Positions 1-7,176 of a DNA stretch of 21,997 bases are shown piece after piece. Within the stretch, counting starts at the first letter, position 1, and the number at the start of each line of letters is the position of its first letter. Below the pieces are notes generated by a model, which searched no databases, had not been told where the DNA came from, and worked only from the letters and a program-made list of their open reading frames with translations. Source of the DNA: Lachnospiraceae bacterium UBA4317 (GTDB taxonomy: Bacteria > Bacillota_A > Clostridia > Lachnospirales > Lachnospiraceae). Made by a program: the position numbers and the translations under genes. The DNA is taken from contig DGUF01000216.1 in the NCBI GenBank assembly GCA_002394525.1, positions 1,514 through 23,510 on the forward strand. Reading direction: 5' to 3'.

Positions 1-803
1 CCAACATGGCCGGCAAATCCACCTATATGCGGCAGGTGGCCCTGATCACCCTGATGGCCCAGATCGGGAGCTTTGTCCCCGCGGACAAGGCCAGACTCTG
101 CGTGACCGACAGGATCTTCACCCGCGTCGGCGCCTCCGATGACCTGGGGAGCGGGCAGAGCACCTTCATGGTGGAGATGAACGAGGTCTCCAATATTCTG
201 CGCAACGCGACCTCCAAAAGCCTCCTGATCCTGGATGAAATCGGCCGCGGCACCTCAACCTACGACGGCATGAGCATAGCCTGGGCAGTGGTCGAGCATA
301 TCAGCAACCGCCGCTATCTGGGGGCCAAGACCCTCTTCGCGACCCACTACCACGAGCTCACGGAGCTGGAGGGCAAGATCCCCGGGGTCAAAAACTACTG
401 TGTCGCCGTCAAGGAGAGCGGAGAGGACATCATCTTCCTCAGAAAGATCATCCGGGGCGGGGCCGACAAGAGCTACGGCATCCAGGTCGCCCGCCTGGCC
501 GGCCTGCCGGACATCGTGATCGACCGGGCCTCGGAGCTGGTCGCCAAACTCACGGACAACGACATCACGGAGAAGCTCCAGGACCTCTCGGCCGCTCCCG
601 CCGGAGGAAAAGCAGCCTCAAAGCCGGTCCACTACGACGACGTCGACCTGGCCCAGATGTCCCTCTTTGACACCACATCGGACGAGGATGTCCTCAAGGA
701 GCTGTCCGAGGTCGATATCCAGAATCTGACTCCCCTGGATGCCCTCAATACCCTTTACAGACTGCAGAGCCGGCTGAAAAACCGCTGGAACACGCCGGAA
801 TAA
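1..803 (+). CDS. mutS: DNA mismatch repair protein MutS, C-terminal part (5' end outside window)
   Basis: MutS recognises base mismatches and small loops and recruits MutL in an ATP-dependent way. Only the ATPase domain and C-terminal tail are here; the window opens inside the Walker A loop (PNMAGKST). Counting from the Met of that loop, the signature loop [13 protein letters not shown] lies near residues 48-60, Walker B LLILDE near 73-78 followed by GRGTST, and the H-loop region FATHYHEL near 111-118. The helix-turn-helix dimerisation part follows, then a variable linker and a C-terminal tail. Reading is open from base 1 to the TAA at 801-803. The missing mismatch-binding, connector and lever domains lie upstream. 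It is followed 98 nt later by mutL, the usual Firmicutes order. Identity is essentially certain; only completeness is unknown. Confidence 0.97.
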   Translation, partial: NMAGKSTYMRQVALITLMAQIGSFVPADKARLCVTDRIFTRVGASDDLGSGQSTFMVEMNEVSNILRNATSKSLLILDEIGRGTSTYDGMSIAWAVVEHISNRRYLGAKTLFATHYHELTELEGKIPGVKNYCVAVKESGEDIIFLRKIIRGGADKSYGIQVARLAGLPDIVIDRASELVAKLTDNDITEKLQDLSAAPAGGKAASKPVHYDDVDLAQMSLFDTTSDEDVLKELSEVDIQNLTPLDALNTLYRLQSRLKNRWNTPE

Positions 804-826
804 ACATGATTACGGGAATGGTAAGG

Positions 827-856
827 TATAATCCGTCTCGTCATAGTGCCACTATG
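827..856 (+). promoter_or_regulatory. Possible -10 box and perfect palindrome upstream of mutL
   Basis: The mutS-mutL gap contains a perfect -10 hexamer TATAAT at 827-832. Ten bases downstream, at 842-856, is a perfect inverted repeat CATAGTG-C-CACTATG. No good -35 box is visible at 16-18 nt spacing (the bases there read ACATGA). A start site near 839 would place the palindrome at the beginning of the transcript, where it could be an operator. This is a weak call: the two genes may simply be co-transcribed. Confidence 0.3.
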
Positions 857-901
857 CTGCATTTCACATCCATATAACATCAGGAGGATTTTCAGGCAGG
901 T

Positions 902-3289
902 ATGGAAATCAAGCTTCTCACGGAAGAGACCATCAGCCGGATCGCGGCGGGAGAGGTCATAGAGCGGCCTCTCAATGTCGTCAAGGAGCTGGTAGAAAAC
1001 TCCATAGACGCGGGTTCGACGGCGATCACCGTCGAGATCAGAGACGGCGGGATCAGTATGATCCGGGTCACCGACAACGGCTGCGGGATCGAGAGAGACC
1101 AGATCGCCAAAGCCTTTGTGCGGCACGCGACCAGCAAGATCAGGGACGCGGAGGACCTGTCCAGTCTGTCCTCCCTGGGCTTCCGGGGAGAGGCCCTGGC
1201 CAGCATCTCCTCTGTGGCCCGGGTGGAGATGATCACCAAGGTACGGGGAGAACTGTCAGGGACCCGGGCTCTCAATGACCGCCTGGCCTCCTTCTCGCCG
1301 GATGCCCCAGTCCAGATCGACCTGGAGGAGATCGGAGCCCCCGACGGGACCACCGTCATCGTGCGCGACCTCTTCGGCCAGATCCCCGTCCGCCGCAGGT
1401 TCCTCCGCCAGCCCCAGACCGAAGCCGGCTATATCACGGACCTGATCGAAAAACAGGCCCTGTCCCACCCCCGGATCTCCTTCCACTACCGGGTCAACGG
1501 CCAGGACAAGCTGCACACGACCGGAAACGGGGACCTTAAGGAGCTGATCTACAGGATCTACGGACGGGAGACGGCGGGAGCCGTCATTCCGGTCCACGCC
1601 GAAGACCCTGACACGGGGATGGTCCTGGACGGCCTCCTGGGCAAGCCCGAGGTGAGCCGGTCCAGCCGGAGCTTTGAGACCTTCTTTATCAATGGCAGGA
1701 TGCTGCGCAGCAGGGAGCTCTCCGCGGGCCTTGAGGAGGGCTACCGCACAGACCTCATGCAGCACCGCTTTCCCTTTGCCGTCCTCCACCTGACCATGCC
1801 GCCCGCCGACCTGGATGTCAATGTCCACCCCTCCAAGATGGAGGTCCGGTTCTCTGACCGCAGGGCGGTCTTCCGCTTCCTCAATGAGAGCGTGCACGCG
1901 GCCCTCCACAGGACCGAGCTGATCCCGAAAGCCACCCTCAACACGGCGGCCCAGGAGCGGGACCTGGCCAGAAAGGAGAGCCGGCTCAGGAACAAGGTCC
2001 TGCGGGAGATGCCGGCCCTGGAGGCCTTTGAGTCCGGCCGCGCCGCCCTTCCTCCCCTGCCGCCCTCCAGGTCCGGAGCCGCGGCGGCTGAAAGCCCGGT
2101 TCAGGACCCGGACCGGACTCAGGAAACAGCAAAAGAACCCCTTGCCTCTTCTCTGAATCGTTCTGTTTCTCAAAACCATTCGGTTTCAGAGAAGCCGAAG
2201 GCAGCTCAGAGACCTTCGTTTGTTCAGAAGCCCCCGGCTTCTGCCGCATCGGACCTTCCCTTCGTATTTGAAGACAGAAGAGCAAACGCCGGTCCCGGAC
2301 CGGAGACGGATCTGAACAGGGAGTATAAAAAGCCCATGGTCCACGACCTTGTCTCTTCGGAGGAGGGACCCGGGGAGGAGGCCCGTCATCCTGCTGTCAA
2401 AGAGACCGGCGCCGGGCGCACCGAAACCGCCGGTCATCCTGCTGCCGCGGAGACCGGAGCCGAGCACACCGAAACGGAGCAGATGCGGCTGTCAGACCTC
2501 CTTCCGGACATGGACCAGACAGAGGACGACCGTCTGCTCAGCTCCGGCAAGGCGGAAAAATTCAAGTACATCGGCCAGGTTTTCGGAACCTACTGGCTGA
2601 TCGAATATGAAAAGCAGCTGCTGATCATCGACCAGCACGCGGCCCATGAAAAGGTCAACTATGAGCGGATCATGCGGAGGATCGAGAGGGAACATCCCGC
2701 GCTCGATTCGTCGGGCACTGTCCACGATGCCTCCCCGGAGGCCTATCTGGCCCTGGACCGTCTCCTGGAGGAGGACGCGGACCGGACATCCGCAGGGGAG
2801 CTGACGGACTCCGGACCTGAAAACCGGGCCCCCCAAGGGGCTTCTCCGGTCTTTGTGGCCTCCCAGCAGCTTCTTCCCCCCATCGTCATTCGCTTCAGCG
2901 GCAGGGAGGAGTCCGCCTATCTGCAGTTTAAGAGCGTATTCGCCGCCATGGGCTATGAGATCGAGGAATTCGGGAGCGGGGCCTACACGATCCGGGCTGT
3001 CCCTGCCGAGCTCTTCGGCCGGTCCGCGGACAGTCTGCTGCGGGAGACCCTGGAGGAGATCATGAACGAGCGGATCAGCGGAACGCCCAGGGCGATCATC
3101 TCCAAGGTCGCGTCCATGTCCTGCAAGGCTGCCGTCAAGGGCAACAACCGCCTGTCCGAGACAGAGGCCCGGGCCCTGATCGGAGAGCTCCTGACCCTGG
3201 ACAATCCCTATCACTGCCCCCACGGCAGGCCCACCATGATCGTCATGAACCAGCACGAGATGGACAGGAAATTCCGCAGGATCGTCTGA
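902..3289 (+). CDS. mutL: DNA mismatch repair endonuclease MutL
   Basis: MutL couples mismatch recognition by MutS to strand nicking. The N-terminal GHKL ATPase shows all motifs: the E and N residues around ELVENSIDAGST (30-40), DNGCGI (58-63), and LGFRGEALASI (92-102). Residues about 345-545 are a low-complexity linker. The C-terminal domain has the metal-dependent nuclease motif DQHAAHEKVNYE (577-588), SCKAAVK (740-746), CPHGRPT (772-778) and FRR near the end, so this is the endonuclease type found in bacteria lacking MutH. QQLLPP (655-660) fits the sliding-clamp binding pattern Q-x-x-L-x-P. At 795 residues it is longer than the usual 600-660; the extra length is in the linker (including a duplicated 16-residue block) and an insertion near 600-650. 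AGGAGG at 882-887 lies 14 nt before the ATG, a rather long spacing. Confidence 0.97.
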   Translation: MEIKLLTEETISRIAAGEVIERPLNVVKELVENSIDAGSTAITVEIRDGGISMIRVTDNGCGIERDQIAKAFVRHATSKIRDAEDLSSLSSLGFRGEALASISSVARVEMITKVRGELSGTRALNDRLASFSPDAPVQIDLEEIGAPDGTTVIVRDLFGQIPVRRRFLRQPQTEAGYITDLIEKQALSHPRISFHYRVNGQDKLHTTGNGDLKELIYRIYGRETAGAVIPVHAEDPDTGMVLDGLLGKPEVSRSSRSFETFFINGRMLRSRELSAGLEEGYRTDLMQHRFPFAVLHLTMPPADLDVNVHPSKMEVRFSDRRAVFRFLNESVHAALHRTELIPKATLNTAAQERDLARKESRLRNKVLREMPALEAFESGRAALPPLPPSRSGAAAAESPVQDPDRTQETAKEPLASSLNRSVSQNHSVSEKPKAAQRPSFVQKPPASAASDLPFVFEDRRANAGPGPETDLNREYKKPMVHDLVSSEEGPGEEARHPAVKETGAGRTETAGHPAAAETGAEHTETEQMRLSDLLPDMDQTEDDRLLSSGKAEKFKYIGQVFGTYWLIEYEKQLLIIDQHAAHEKVNYERIMRRIEREHPALDSSGTVHDASPEAYLALDRLLEEDADRTSAGELTDSGPENRAPQGASPVFVASQQLLPPIVIRFSGREESAYLQFKSVFAAMGYEIEEFGSGAYTIRAVPAELFGRSADSLLRETLEEIMNERISGTPRAIISKVASMSCKAAVKGNNRLSETEARALIGELLTLDNPYHCPHGRPTMIVMNQHEMDRKFRRIV
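2387..2482 (+). repeat. 48-bp tandem duplication inside the mutL linker
   Basis: MutL residues 496-511 and 512-527 are two diverged copies of one 16-residue block (first HPAVKETGAGRTETAG, second starting HPAAAETGAEHTET). The DNA is correspondingly duplicated in frame. It lies in the disordered linker between ATPase and endonuclease domains, so it probably changes only linker length. Confidence 0.8.
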
Positions 3290-3330
3290 CGCGGCGAAAG
3301 TGCGCGATTCTTCACCAGGCACTTTCCGCG
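3290..3330 (+). other. Stem-loop directly after the mutL stop codon
   Basis: The arm at 3290-3303 pairs with CGCGG...AAAGTGC complementarity to GCACTTTCCGCG at 3319-3330: 12 base pairs with a 2-nt bulge and a 15-nt loop. No T-run follows, so it is not a typical intrinsic terminator. It may protect the mutL mRNA 3' end or weaken read-through into miaA. Confidence 0.45.
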
Positions 3331-3334
3331 CTCC

Positions 3335-3486
3335 CGGCGCTGGATAAACAATCCGGCACTGGATAGACAATTCTGCGCTGGATAAACAATCCGGCACTGG
3401 ATAGACAATTCTACACTGGATAAAAAATCCGGCACTGGATGATAATTCCGGCACCGGATCACATTTTGACACAGGATAACAATGAG
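3335..3486. repeat. Array of eight 19-bp tandem repeats between mutL and miaA
   Basis: Eight consecutive 19-bp units fill this stretch without gaps: starts at 3335, 3354, 3373, 3392, 3411, 3430, 3449 and 3468. Two unit types alternate at first. Type A is CGGCGCTGGATAAACAATC (unit 1; unit 3 differs only at its start) and type B is CGGCACTGGATAGACAATT (units 2 and 4, identical). This gives a 38-bp higher-order period. Units 5-8 decay progressively. The core CTGGATA.ACAAT also creates small inverted repeats (GGAT...ATCC). Nineteen is not a multiple of three and the array is between genes, so it is not a protein repeat. Confidence 0.93.
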
Positions 3487-3551
3487 GACCCGCAGGGGAT
3501 CCTCATCGCACCCTGCCGGCCCTGTCCTGCCGGCGGATCGCGAGGCAGCAT

Positions 3552-4526
3552 ATGCATGAAATCAATACCGGGGCAGGCGTCAGCAGACCGCCCCTCGTCA
3601 TCATAGCCGGTCCCACGGCGACCGGAAAAACATCCGCCTCCGTCGCCCTGGCGGAGAGACTGGGCGGCAGCATCATCTCCGCGGATTCCATGCAGGTCTA
3701 TCGCGGCATGGACATTGGGTCCGCCAAGGTCACTAAGGAGGAGAGGAGAGGGATCCCCCACTACCTGATCGACGAGGTGGATCCGACCCAGGAGTGGAAT
3801 GTCGTCCGTTTCCAGCGGGAGGCGGAACTGGCCGTGGAAAAGATCCGGTCGGAGGGAAGGCTGCCCTTCCTTGTGGGCGGCACCGGTTTTTATATCCAGG
3901 CCCTCCTCTACGGAATCGATTTCACGGAAATGGACAGCGACAGGACCCTGCGGGAATCCCTGGAGGAGGAAGCCCGCCGGCTGGGGCCTGAGTCCCTCTA
4001 TAAGAGGCTGCAGGAGACCGATCCGGAAGCCGCCGGCGCCATCCACCCCAACAATGTCAAGCGGATCATCCGGGCGCTGGAATTTGCCCAGAAAAGCGGG
4101 GGAGACCGGATCTCGGACCACAATGCCAGGGAGAGACAGCGGACCCCTGCCTATGATGCCGTCTTCTTTGTATTTACCATGGACCGGGAAAGACTCTATG
4201 CCAGGATCGATTCCAGGGTGGACCGGATGATGGAGATGGGACTGGTCGATGAGGTGAAGAGGCTCAAGGCCTTGGGACTTACGGCAGAGGATGTCTCCAT
4301 GCAGGGGATCGGCTACCGGCAGATCCTGCGGGCCCTGGACGGCGAGTACCCCATGGAGGAGGCCGTCCGTCTCATCAAACGCGATTCCCGGCACTTTGCC
4401 AAGAGGCAGCTGACCTGGTTTCGCAGGGAAAAGGAGGTCACCTGGATCGACCTCGATCTCTATGAGAACGAAGAGGCCCTGCTGGACAGTCTGGAGGCTG
4501 AGATCCGCCGCAGACTGGACCTGTGA
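3552..4526 (+). CDS. miaA: tRNA dimethylallyltransferase MiaA
   Basis: MiaA adds a dimethylallyl group from dimethylallyl diphosphate to the N6 of A37 in tRNAs that read codons starting with U, the first step of ms2i6A formation. The P-loop GPTATGKT is at residues 20-27. It is followed by the conserved DSMQVYRGMDIGSAK (45-59), GIPHYLID (67-74), VGGTGFYI (108-115), the NNVKRIIRALE region near 152 and GIGYRQ near 253. The length of 324 is normal for the family. ATG at 3552 is preceded by a modest GAGG at 3542-3545. It follows mutL as in many Firmicutes and proteobacteria. No hfq follows, although hfq often sits immediately after miaA. Confidence 0.97.
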   Translation: MHEINTGAGVSRPPLVIIAGPTATGKTSASVALAERLGGSIISADSMQVYRGMDIGSAKVTKEERRGIPHYLIDEVDPTQEWNVVRFQREAELAVEKIRSEGRLPFLVGGTGFYIQALLYGIDFTEMDSDRTLRESLEEEARRLGPESLYKRLQETDPEAAGAIHPNNVKRIIRALEFAQKSGGDRISDHNARERQRTPAYDAVFFVFTMDRERLYARIDSRVDRMMEMGLVDEVKRLKALGLTAEDVSMQGIGYRQILRALDGEYPMEEAVRLIKRDSRHFAKRQLTWFRREKEVTWIDLDLYENEEALLDSLEAEIRRRLDL

Positions 4527-4563
4527 CCCGGCCCGGGCCATGAATGACCTTTCAGCCGGCAGG

Positions 4564-4593
4564 CCCGCGCCTTCCGAACAGCCCCTGCGCGGG
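4564..4593 (+). other. GC-rich inverted repeat downstream of miaA
   Basis: CCCGCGC at 4564-4570 pairs perfectly with GCGCGGG at 4587-4593 around a 16-nt loop. A 10-bp palindrome GGCCCGGGCC at 4530-4539 lies just upstream, next to the miaA stop. Neither has a following T-run, so termination is possible but unproven. The rest of the 202-nt gap to the next gene is AT-rich, with a weak -10 candidate TATACT at 4676-4681 and no convincing -35. Confidence 0.3.
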
Positions 4594-4728
4594 AGGACCG
4601 GCCGGAACAGACAGGCCTGAATGCGGCGCCTCAGGAACTTTTAACCAATACTATTAAAAAAACTGTTCACCGCCTTATACTGCCTTTTTTACGGGGGATG
4701 AATAGTTGCTGACCAATGAGAGAGAAGT

Positions 4729-6051
4729 ATGACGGATTCAAATTTTTTCAATAAAGATATGACACTTGCAGACCAGTATGCCGCCTTCGGCATTTCCAGG
4801 GAGGTCCTTGATTTCGCCGCCCCGGTCCTGGCAGACCTCCGCGCCCGCTTCGACGCCATCGACGAGACGGCTGAATACAATCAGCTGCGCGTGATCCGGG
4901 CCATGCAGGAAAACCACATCGGGGAGGCCCACCTCAAGGGAACGACCGGCTACGGCTATGACGACATAGGGCGTGACGGCCTGGAGAAGGTCTACGCATC
5001 CTATTTCGGCACTGAGGATGCCCTTGTCCGGCCCCAGATCACCTGCGGGACCCACGCCCTGGCCCTGGCCCTGATGGGAAACCTGCGCCCCGGAGATATC
5101 CTGGTCTCCGCGGCCGGCAAGCCCTATGACACCCTGGAAGAGGTCATCGGGATCAGGCCCTCCCGCGGGTCCCTGGCGGAATACGGGATCTCCTACCGGC
5201 AGGTGGACCTGCTGGCAGACGGAAACTTTGATTTTGAGGGCATCAGGACCCTCCTGGAGGAGGACAGGGACCACAGGATCCGCCTGGTCACGATCCAGCG
5301 GTCCAAGGGCTATCAGACCCGGAGGACCCTTTCCGTCCGCCAGATCGGAGAGGCCATCTCTTTTATCAAGTCCCTGCGCCCCGATGTCCTGTGCATGACG
5401 GACAACTGCTACGGAGAATTTGTCGAGCGGATCGAGCCCTCCCATGCGGGGGCGGACATGGTCGTCGGGTCCCTGATCAAAAACCCGGGCGGCGGACTGG
5501 CCCCCGTCGGCGGATATATAGCCGGCCGGCGGGAATGTGTGGAGAACGCCGCTGTGCGGCTGACCTCCCCGGGCCTTGGCAAGGAGGTCGGCCCCTCTCT
5601 GGAAGTCCTGCCCTCCCTTTACCAGGGCTTCTTTATGGGGCCCACCGTGACCGCATCCGCCCTCAAGGGAGCGATCTTTGCCGCCTGCCTCTATGAGCGC
5701 CTTGGTTTCTCTGTCCTGCCAGACGGACAGGAATCCAGACACGACATCATCCAGTCCATCACCTTCGGCAATCCCGAGGGCGTCATCGCCTTCTGCCAGG
5801 GAATCCAGGCATCCTCCCCGGTCGACAGCTTTGTCCAGGCCTTCCCGGCCCCCATGCCCGGCTATGACAGCGACGTGATCATGGCTGCCGGTGCCTTCGT
5901 GTCCGGCTCCTCCATCGAGCTGAGCGCGGACGGTCCCATAAAACCTCCTTATGCTGTCTATTTCCAGGGAGGACTGACCTGGCCCCACGCCAGACTCGGC
6001 ATCCTCAGAACTGTTCAGAATTTCCTGGACCGGGGCCTGGTGACACTATAA
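4729..6051 (+). CDS. Methionine gamma-lyase family PLP enzyme (YnbB / 'aluminum resistance' family)
   Basis: This is a fold-type I pyridoxal-phosphate enzyme of the cystathionine beta-lyase/methionine gamma-lyase-like family that includes B. subtilis YnbB. Visible markers are the early TGYGYDDIGRD segment (73-83), the cofactor-contacting ITCGTHALALAL (104-115), VTIQRSKGY (187-195), the Asp of MTDNCYGEF (223-231), and the likely Schiff-base lysine K251 in GSLIKNPGGG. The length of 440 fits the family (about 410-440). No signal peptide or membrane segment is present, so it is cytosolic. The real substrate is not established for this family; sulfur amino-acid cleavage is an inference from fold. 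It lies after miaA, as ynbB does in Bacillus near miaA-hfq. The Shine-Dalgarno is weak (GAGAGAAG just before the ATG). Confidence 0.88.
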   Translation: MTDSNFFNKDMTLADQYAAFGISREVLDFAAPVLADLRARFDAIDETAEYNQLRVIRAMQENHIGEAHLKGTTGYGYDDIGRDGLEKVYASYFGTEDALVRPQITCGTHALALALMGNLRPGDILVSAAGKPYDTLEEVIGIRPSRGSLAEYGISYRQVDLLADGNFDFEGIRTLLEEDRDHRIRLVTIQRSKGYQTRRTLSVRQIGEAISFIKSLRPDVLCMTDNCYGEFVERIEPSHAGADMVVGSLIKNPGGGLAPVGGYIAGRRECVENAAVRLTSPGLGKEVGPSLEVLPSLYQGFFMGPTVTASALKGAIFAACLYERLGFSVLPDGQESRHDIIQSITFGNPEGVIAFCQGIQASSPVDSFVQAFPAPMPGYDSDVIMAAGAFVSGSSIELSADGPIKPPYAVYFQGGLTWPHARLGILRTVQNFLDRGLVTL

Positions 6052-6150
6052 GAGAGCGGAATCGTGCCCGGCTCCCTTGTAGACTTTGGCGGAACATGTC
6101 AACCCTCTTTCCACGATACAGGAAAATGGTTGCAGTTCAGACCCTGCTGA

Positions 6151-6299
6151 AACTCGAGGTGTTTTGCGCGATCCTCAGCGCAAAACCCGAGTTGAACGGC
6201 GTTCAGCGCTCGCGTAGCATATAACAATGCTTCGCATTGTCGAATCGCTGAACGCGGCGTTACATGTACACGCCCTTAGAAGGGGCGTGTACAGTAACG
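6151..6299. repeat. Three-hairpin intergenic element, copy 1 of a dispersed repeat
   Basis: The 360-nt gap 6052-6411 has no gene but three consecutive stem-loops. (1) 6151-6193: AACTCG and GTTTTGCGC pair with GCGCAAAAC and CGAGTT. (2) 6199-6255: perfect 10-bp stem GCGTTCAGCG/CGCTGAACGC enclosing an inner hairpin ACAATGC-TTC-GCATTGT (6224-6240). (3) 6258-6299: a 17-bp stem with one bulged A, arms CGTTAC plus TGTACACGCCC. The stretch from 6182 (AAAACCCG) to the end of hairpin 3 is matched at its two ends by 18415-18568. That makes it a dispersed palindromic intergenic repeat rather than a local terminator. No open reading frame of note lies inside. The first 100 nt of the gap (6052-6150) show nothing recognisable. 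Confidence 0.8.
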
Positions 6300-6336
6300 G
6301 AAACACCTGCTGCAGAGTTCCTGCCCTGTTTTTTTC

Positions 6337-6365
6337 TTGACCATGGTCCGCTGACAATTTAAAAT
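6337..6365 (+). promoter_or_regulatory. Sigma-A-type promoter for radC
   Basis: The -35 box TTGACC is at 6337-6342 and the -10 box TAAAAT at 6360-6365, separated by exactly 17 nt, in AT-rich DNA just upstream of radC. The predicted start is near 6372. A perfect 10-bp palindrome GACCATGGTC (6339-6348) overlaps the -35 box and could be an operator. The promoter probably drives radC and the overlapping PBP gene. Confidence 0.6.
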
Positions 6366-6375
6366 AAAATGTGAT

Positions 6376-6407
6376 TATCCTTTTCTGCCCGGAGAACAGA
6401 AAGGATA
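6376..6407 (+). promoter_or_regulatory. Hairpin that sequesters the radC Shine-Dalgarno
   Basis: TATCCTTT and CTG (6376-6387, with one bulged T at 6384) pair with CAGAAAGGATA (6397-6407): 11 base pairs around a 9-nt loop. The radC Shine-Dalgarno AAGGA (6401-6405) lies wholly in the 3' arm. The predicted transcript start (about 6372) places this hairpin at the very 5' end of the mRNA. It could limit radC and, by coupling, PBP translation; that is inference from structure. Confidence 0.5.
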
Positions 6408-6411
6408 GATT

Positions 6412-7176
6412 ATGAATCATATTTATGTAACCGAGATCGAAGACCTTCAAAAACAGGAACAGCCCTATGAGCGGTTTCTGTCCTGCGGGGCGGGGAGCCT
6501 GACCAATGCGGAGCTGCTCGCGATCATCCTCAGGACCGGAACAAAGGAAAAAAACGCGGTGGACCTGAGCCGGGAGATCCTGGGGTTCTTCCGGGAGGGG
6601 GCGACCGACCTCTCTGCCCTCCACCAGCTGACCCGGGAGGACCTGATGACCATCCAGGGAATCGGAGAGGTCAAGGCGGTCAAGATCCTGTCCCTGGCCG
6701 AGATATCCAGAAGGCTCGTCCGGGAGCGGGCCGGCAGAAACCTTGTCTTCAGCAGCCCGTCCTCCGTCGCGGAGTACTATATGGAGGACCTGCGCCATCT
6801 GGAAACAGAGACTGCCATGCTCGTCATGCTGGACAACCGGCTCGGACTGATCAGGGAGGAGATCCTCTCTCTGGGGACGGTCAACTGTACCCTGCTCTCT
6901 CCCAGAGAGGTTTTTGTGCGCGCTCTCAGATGGGGCGCTGTCAACATCATGCTCCTCCACAATCACCCAAGTGGGGACCCGACCCCCAGCAGCATGGATA
7001 TGCAGATCACGGAGAGGATCAGCAGGGCCGGCTGCCTTCTGGGGATCCATCTGATCGACCATCTGGTGATCGGCGATCTCTCTTATACCAGCCTTCGCGA
7101 ATGCGGCTGCATCACAGGTTATGACATGCCGGAAAGCCCGGAGGGACTGGAAGACTTTTTTGGAGACGTATTTTGA
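6412..7176 (+). CDS. radC: RadC family (UPF0758) JAMM/MPN-domain protein
   Basis: The protein has the RadC layout: an N-terminal helical region, a helix-hairpin-helix near MTIQGIGEVKAVKIL (79-93), then a JAMM metal-binding domain with HNHPSGDPTPSSMD (183-196), where H183, H185 and D196 are the predicted zinc ligands. The length of 254 is slightly above the usual 220-230 because of an acidic C-terminal tail (about 238-254). Despite its name, a DNA-repair role for RadC is not firmly established; the MPN fold suggests a metalloprotease-like or DNA-associated function. In Clostridia and Bacillus radC typically stands just before mreBCD. Here it overlaps the PBP gene instead. AAGGA at 6401-6405 is the RBS, inside a hairpin. 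Confidence 0.93.
   Translation: MNHIYVTEIEDLQKQEQPYERFLSCGAGSLTNAELLAIILRTGTKEKNAVDLSREILGFFREGATDLSALHQLTREDLMTIQGIGEVKAVKILSLAEISRRLVRERAGRNLVFSSPSSVAEYYMEDLRHLETETAMLVMLDNRLGLIREEILSLGTVNCTLLSPREVFVRALRWGAVNIMLLHNHPSGDPTPSSMDMQITERISRAGCLLGIHLIDHLVIGDLSYTSLRECGCITGYDMPESPEGLEDFFGDVF

Noticed and set aside
3335..3486. The 19-bp array as DnaA boxes or a plasmid-type origin
   Set aside because: The reverse strand reads TTATCCAG, matching only 7 of 9 bases of TTATCCACA and only in some units; no replication gene or AT-rich unwinding region is nearby.
3335..3486. The array as a CRISPR
   Set aside because: Units are contiguous with no unique spacers and are only 19 bp; no cas gene is present.
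3459..4541. Long open frames on the minus strand opposite miaA, the YnbB-like gene (4738-5988), the PBP (8769-10121), and other genes
   Set aside because: They are antisense to clearly conserved proteins, have no recognisable domain or RBS, and are expected by chance in GC-rich coding DNA.
6329..6335. Seven T residues upstream of radC as a terminator
   Set aside because: The nearest stable stem ends 29 nt earlier at 6299, and no stem directly adjoins the T-run; it more likely belongs to the AT-rich promoter region.
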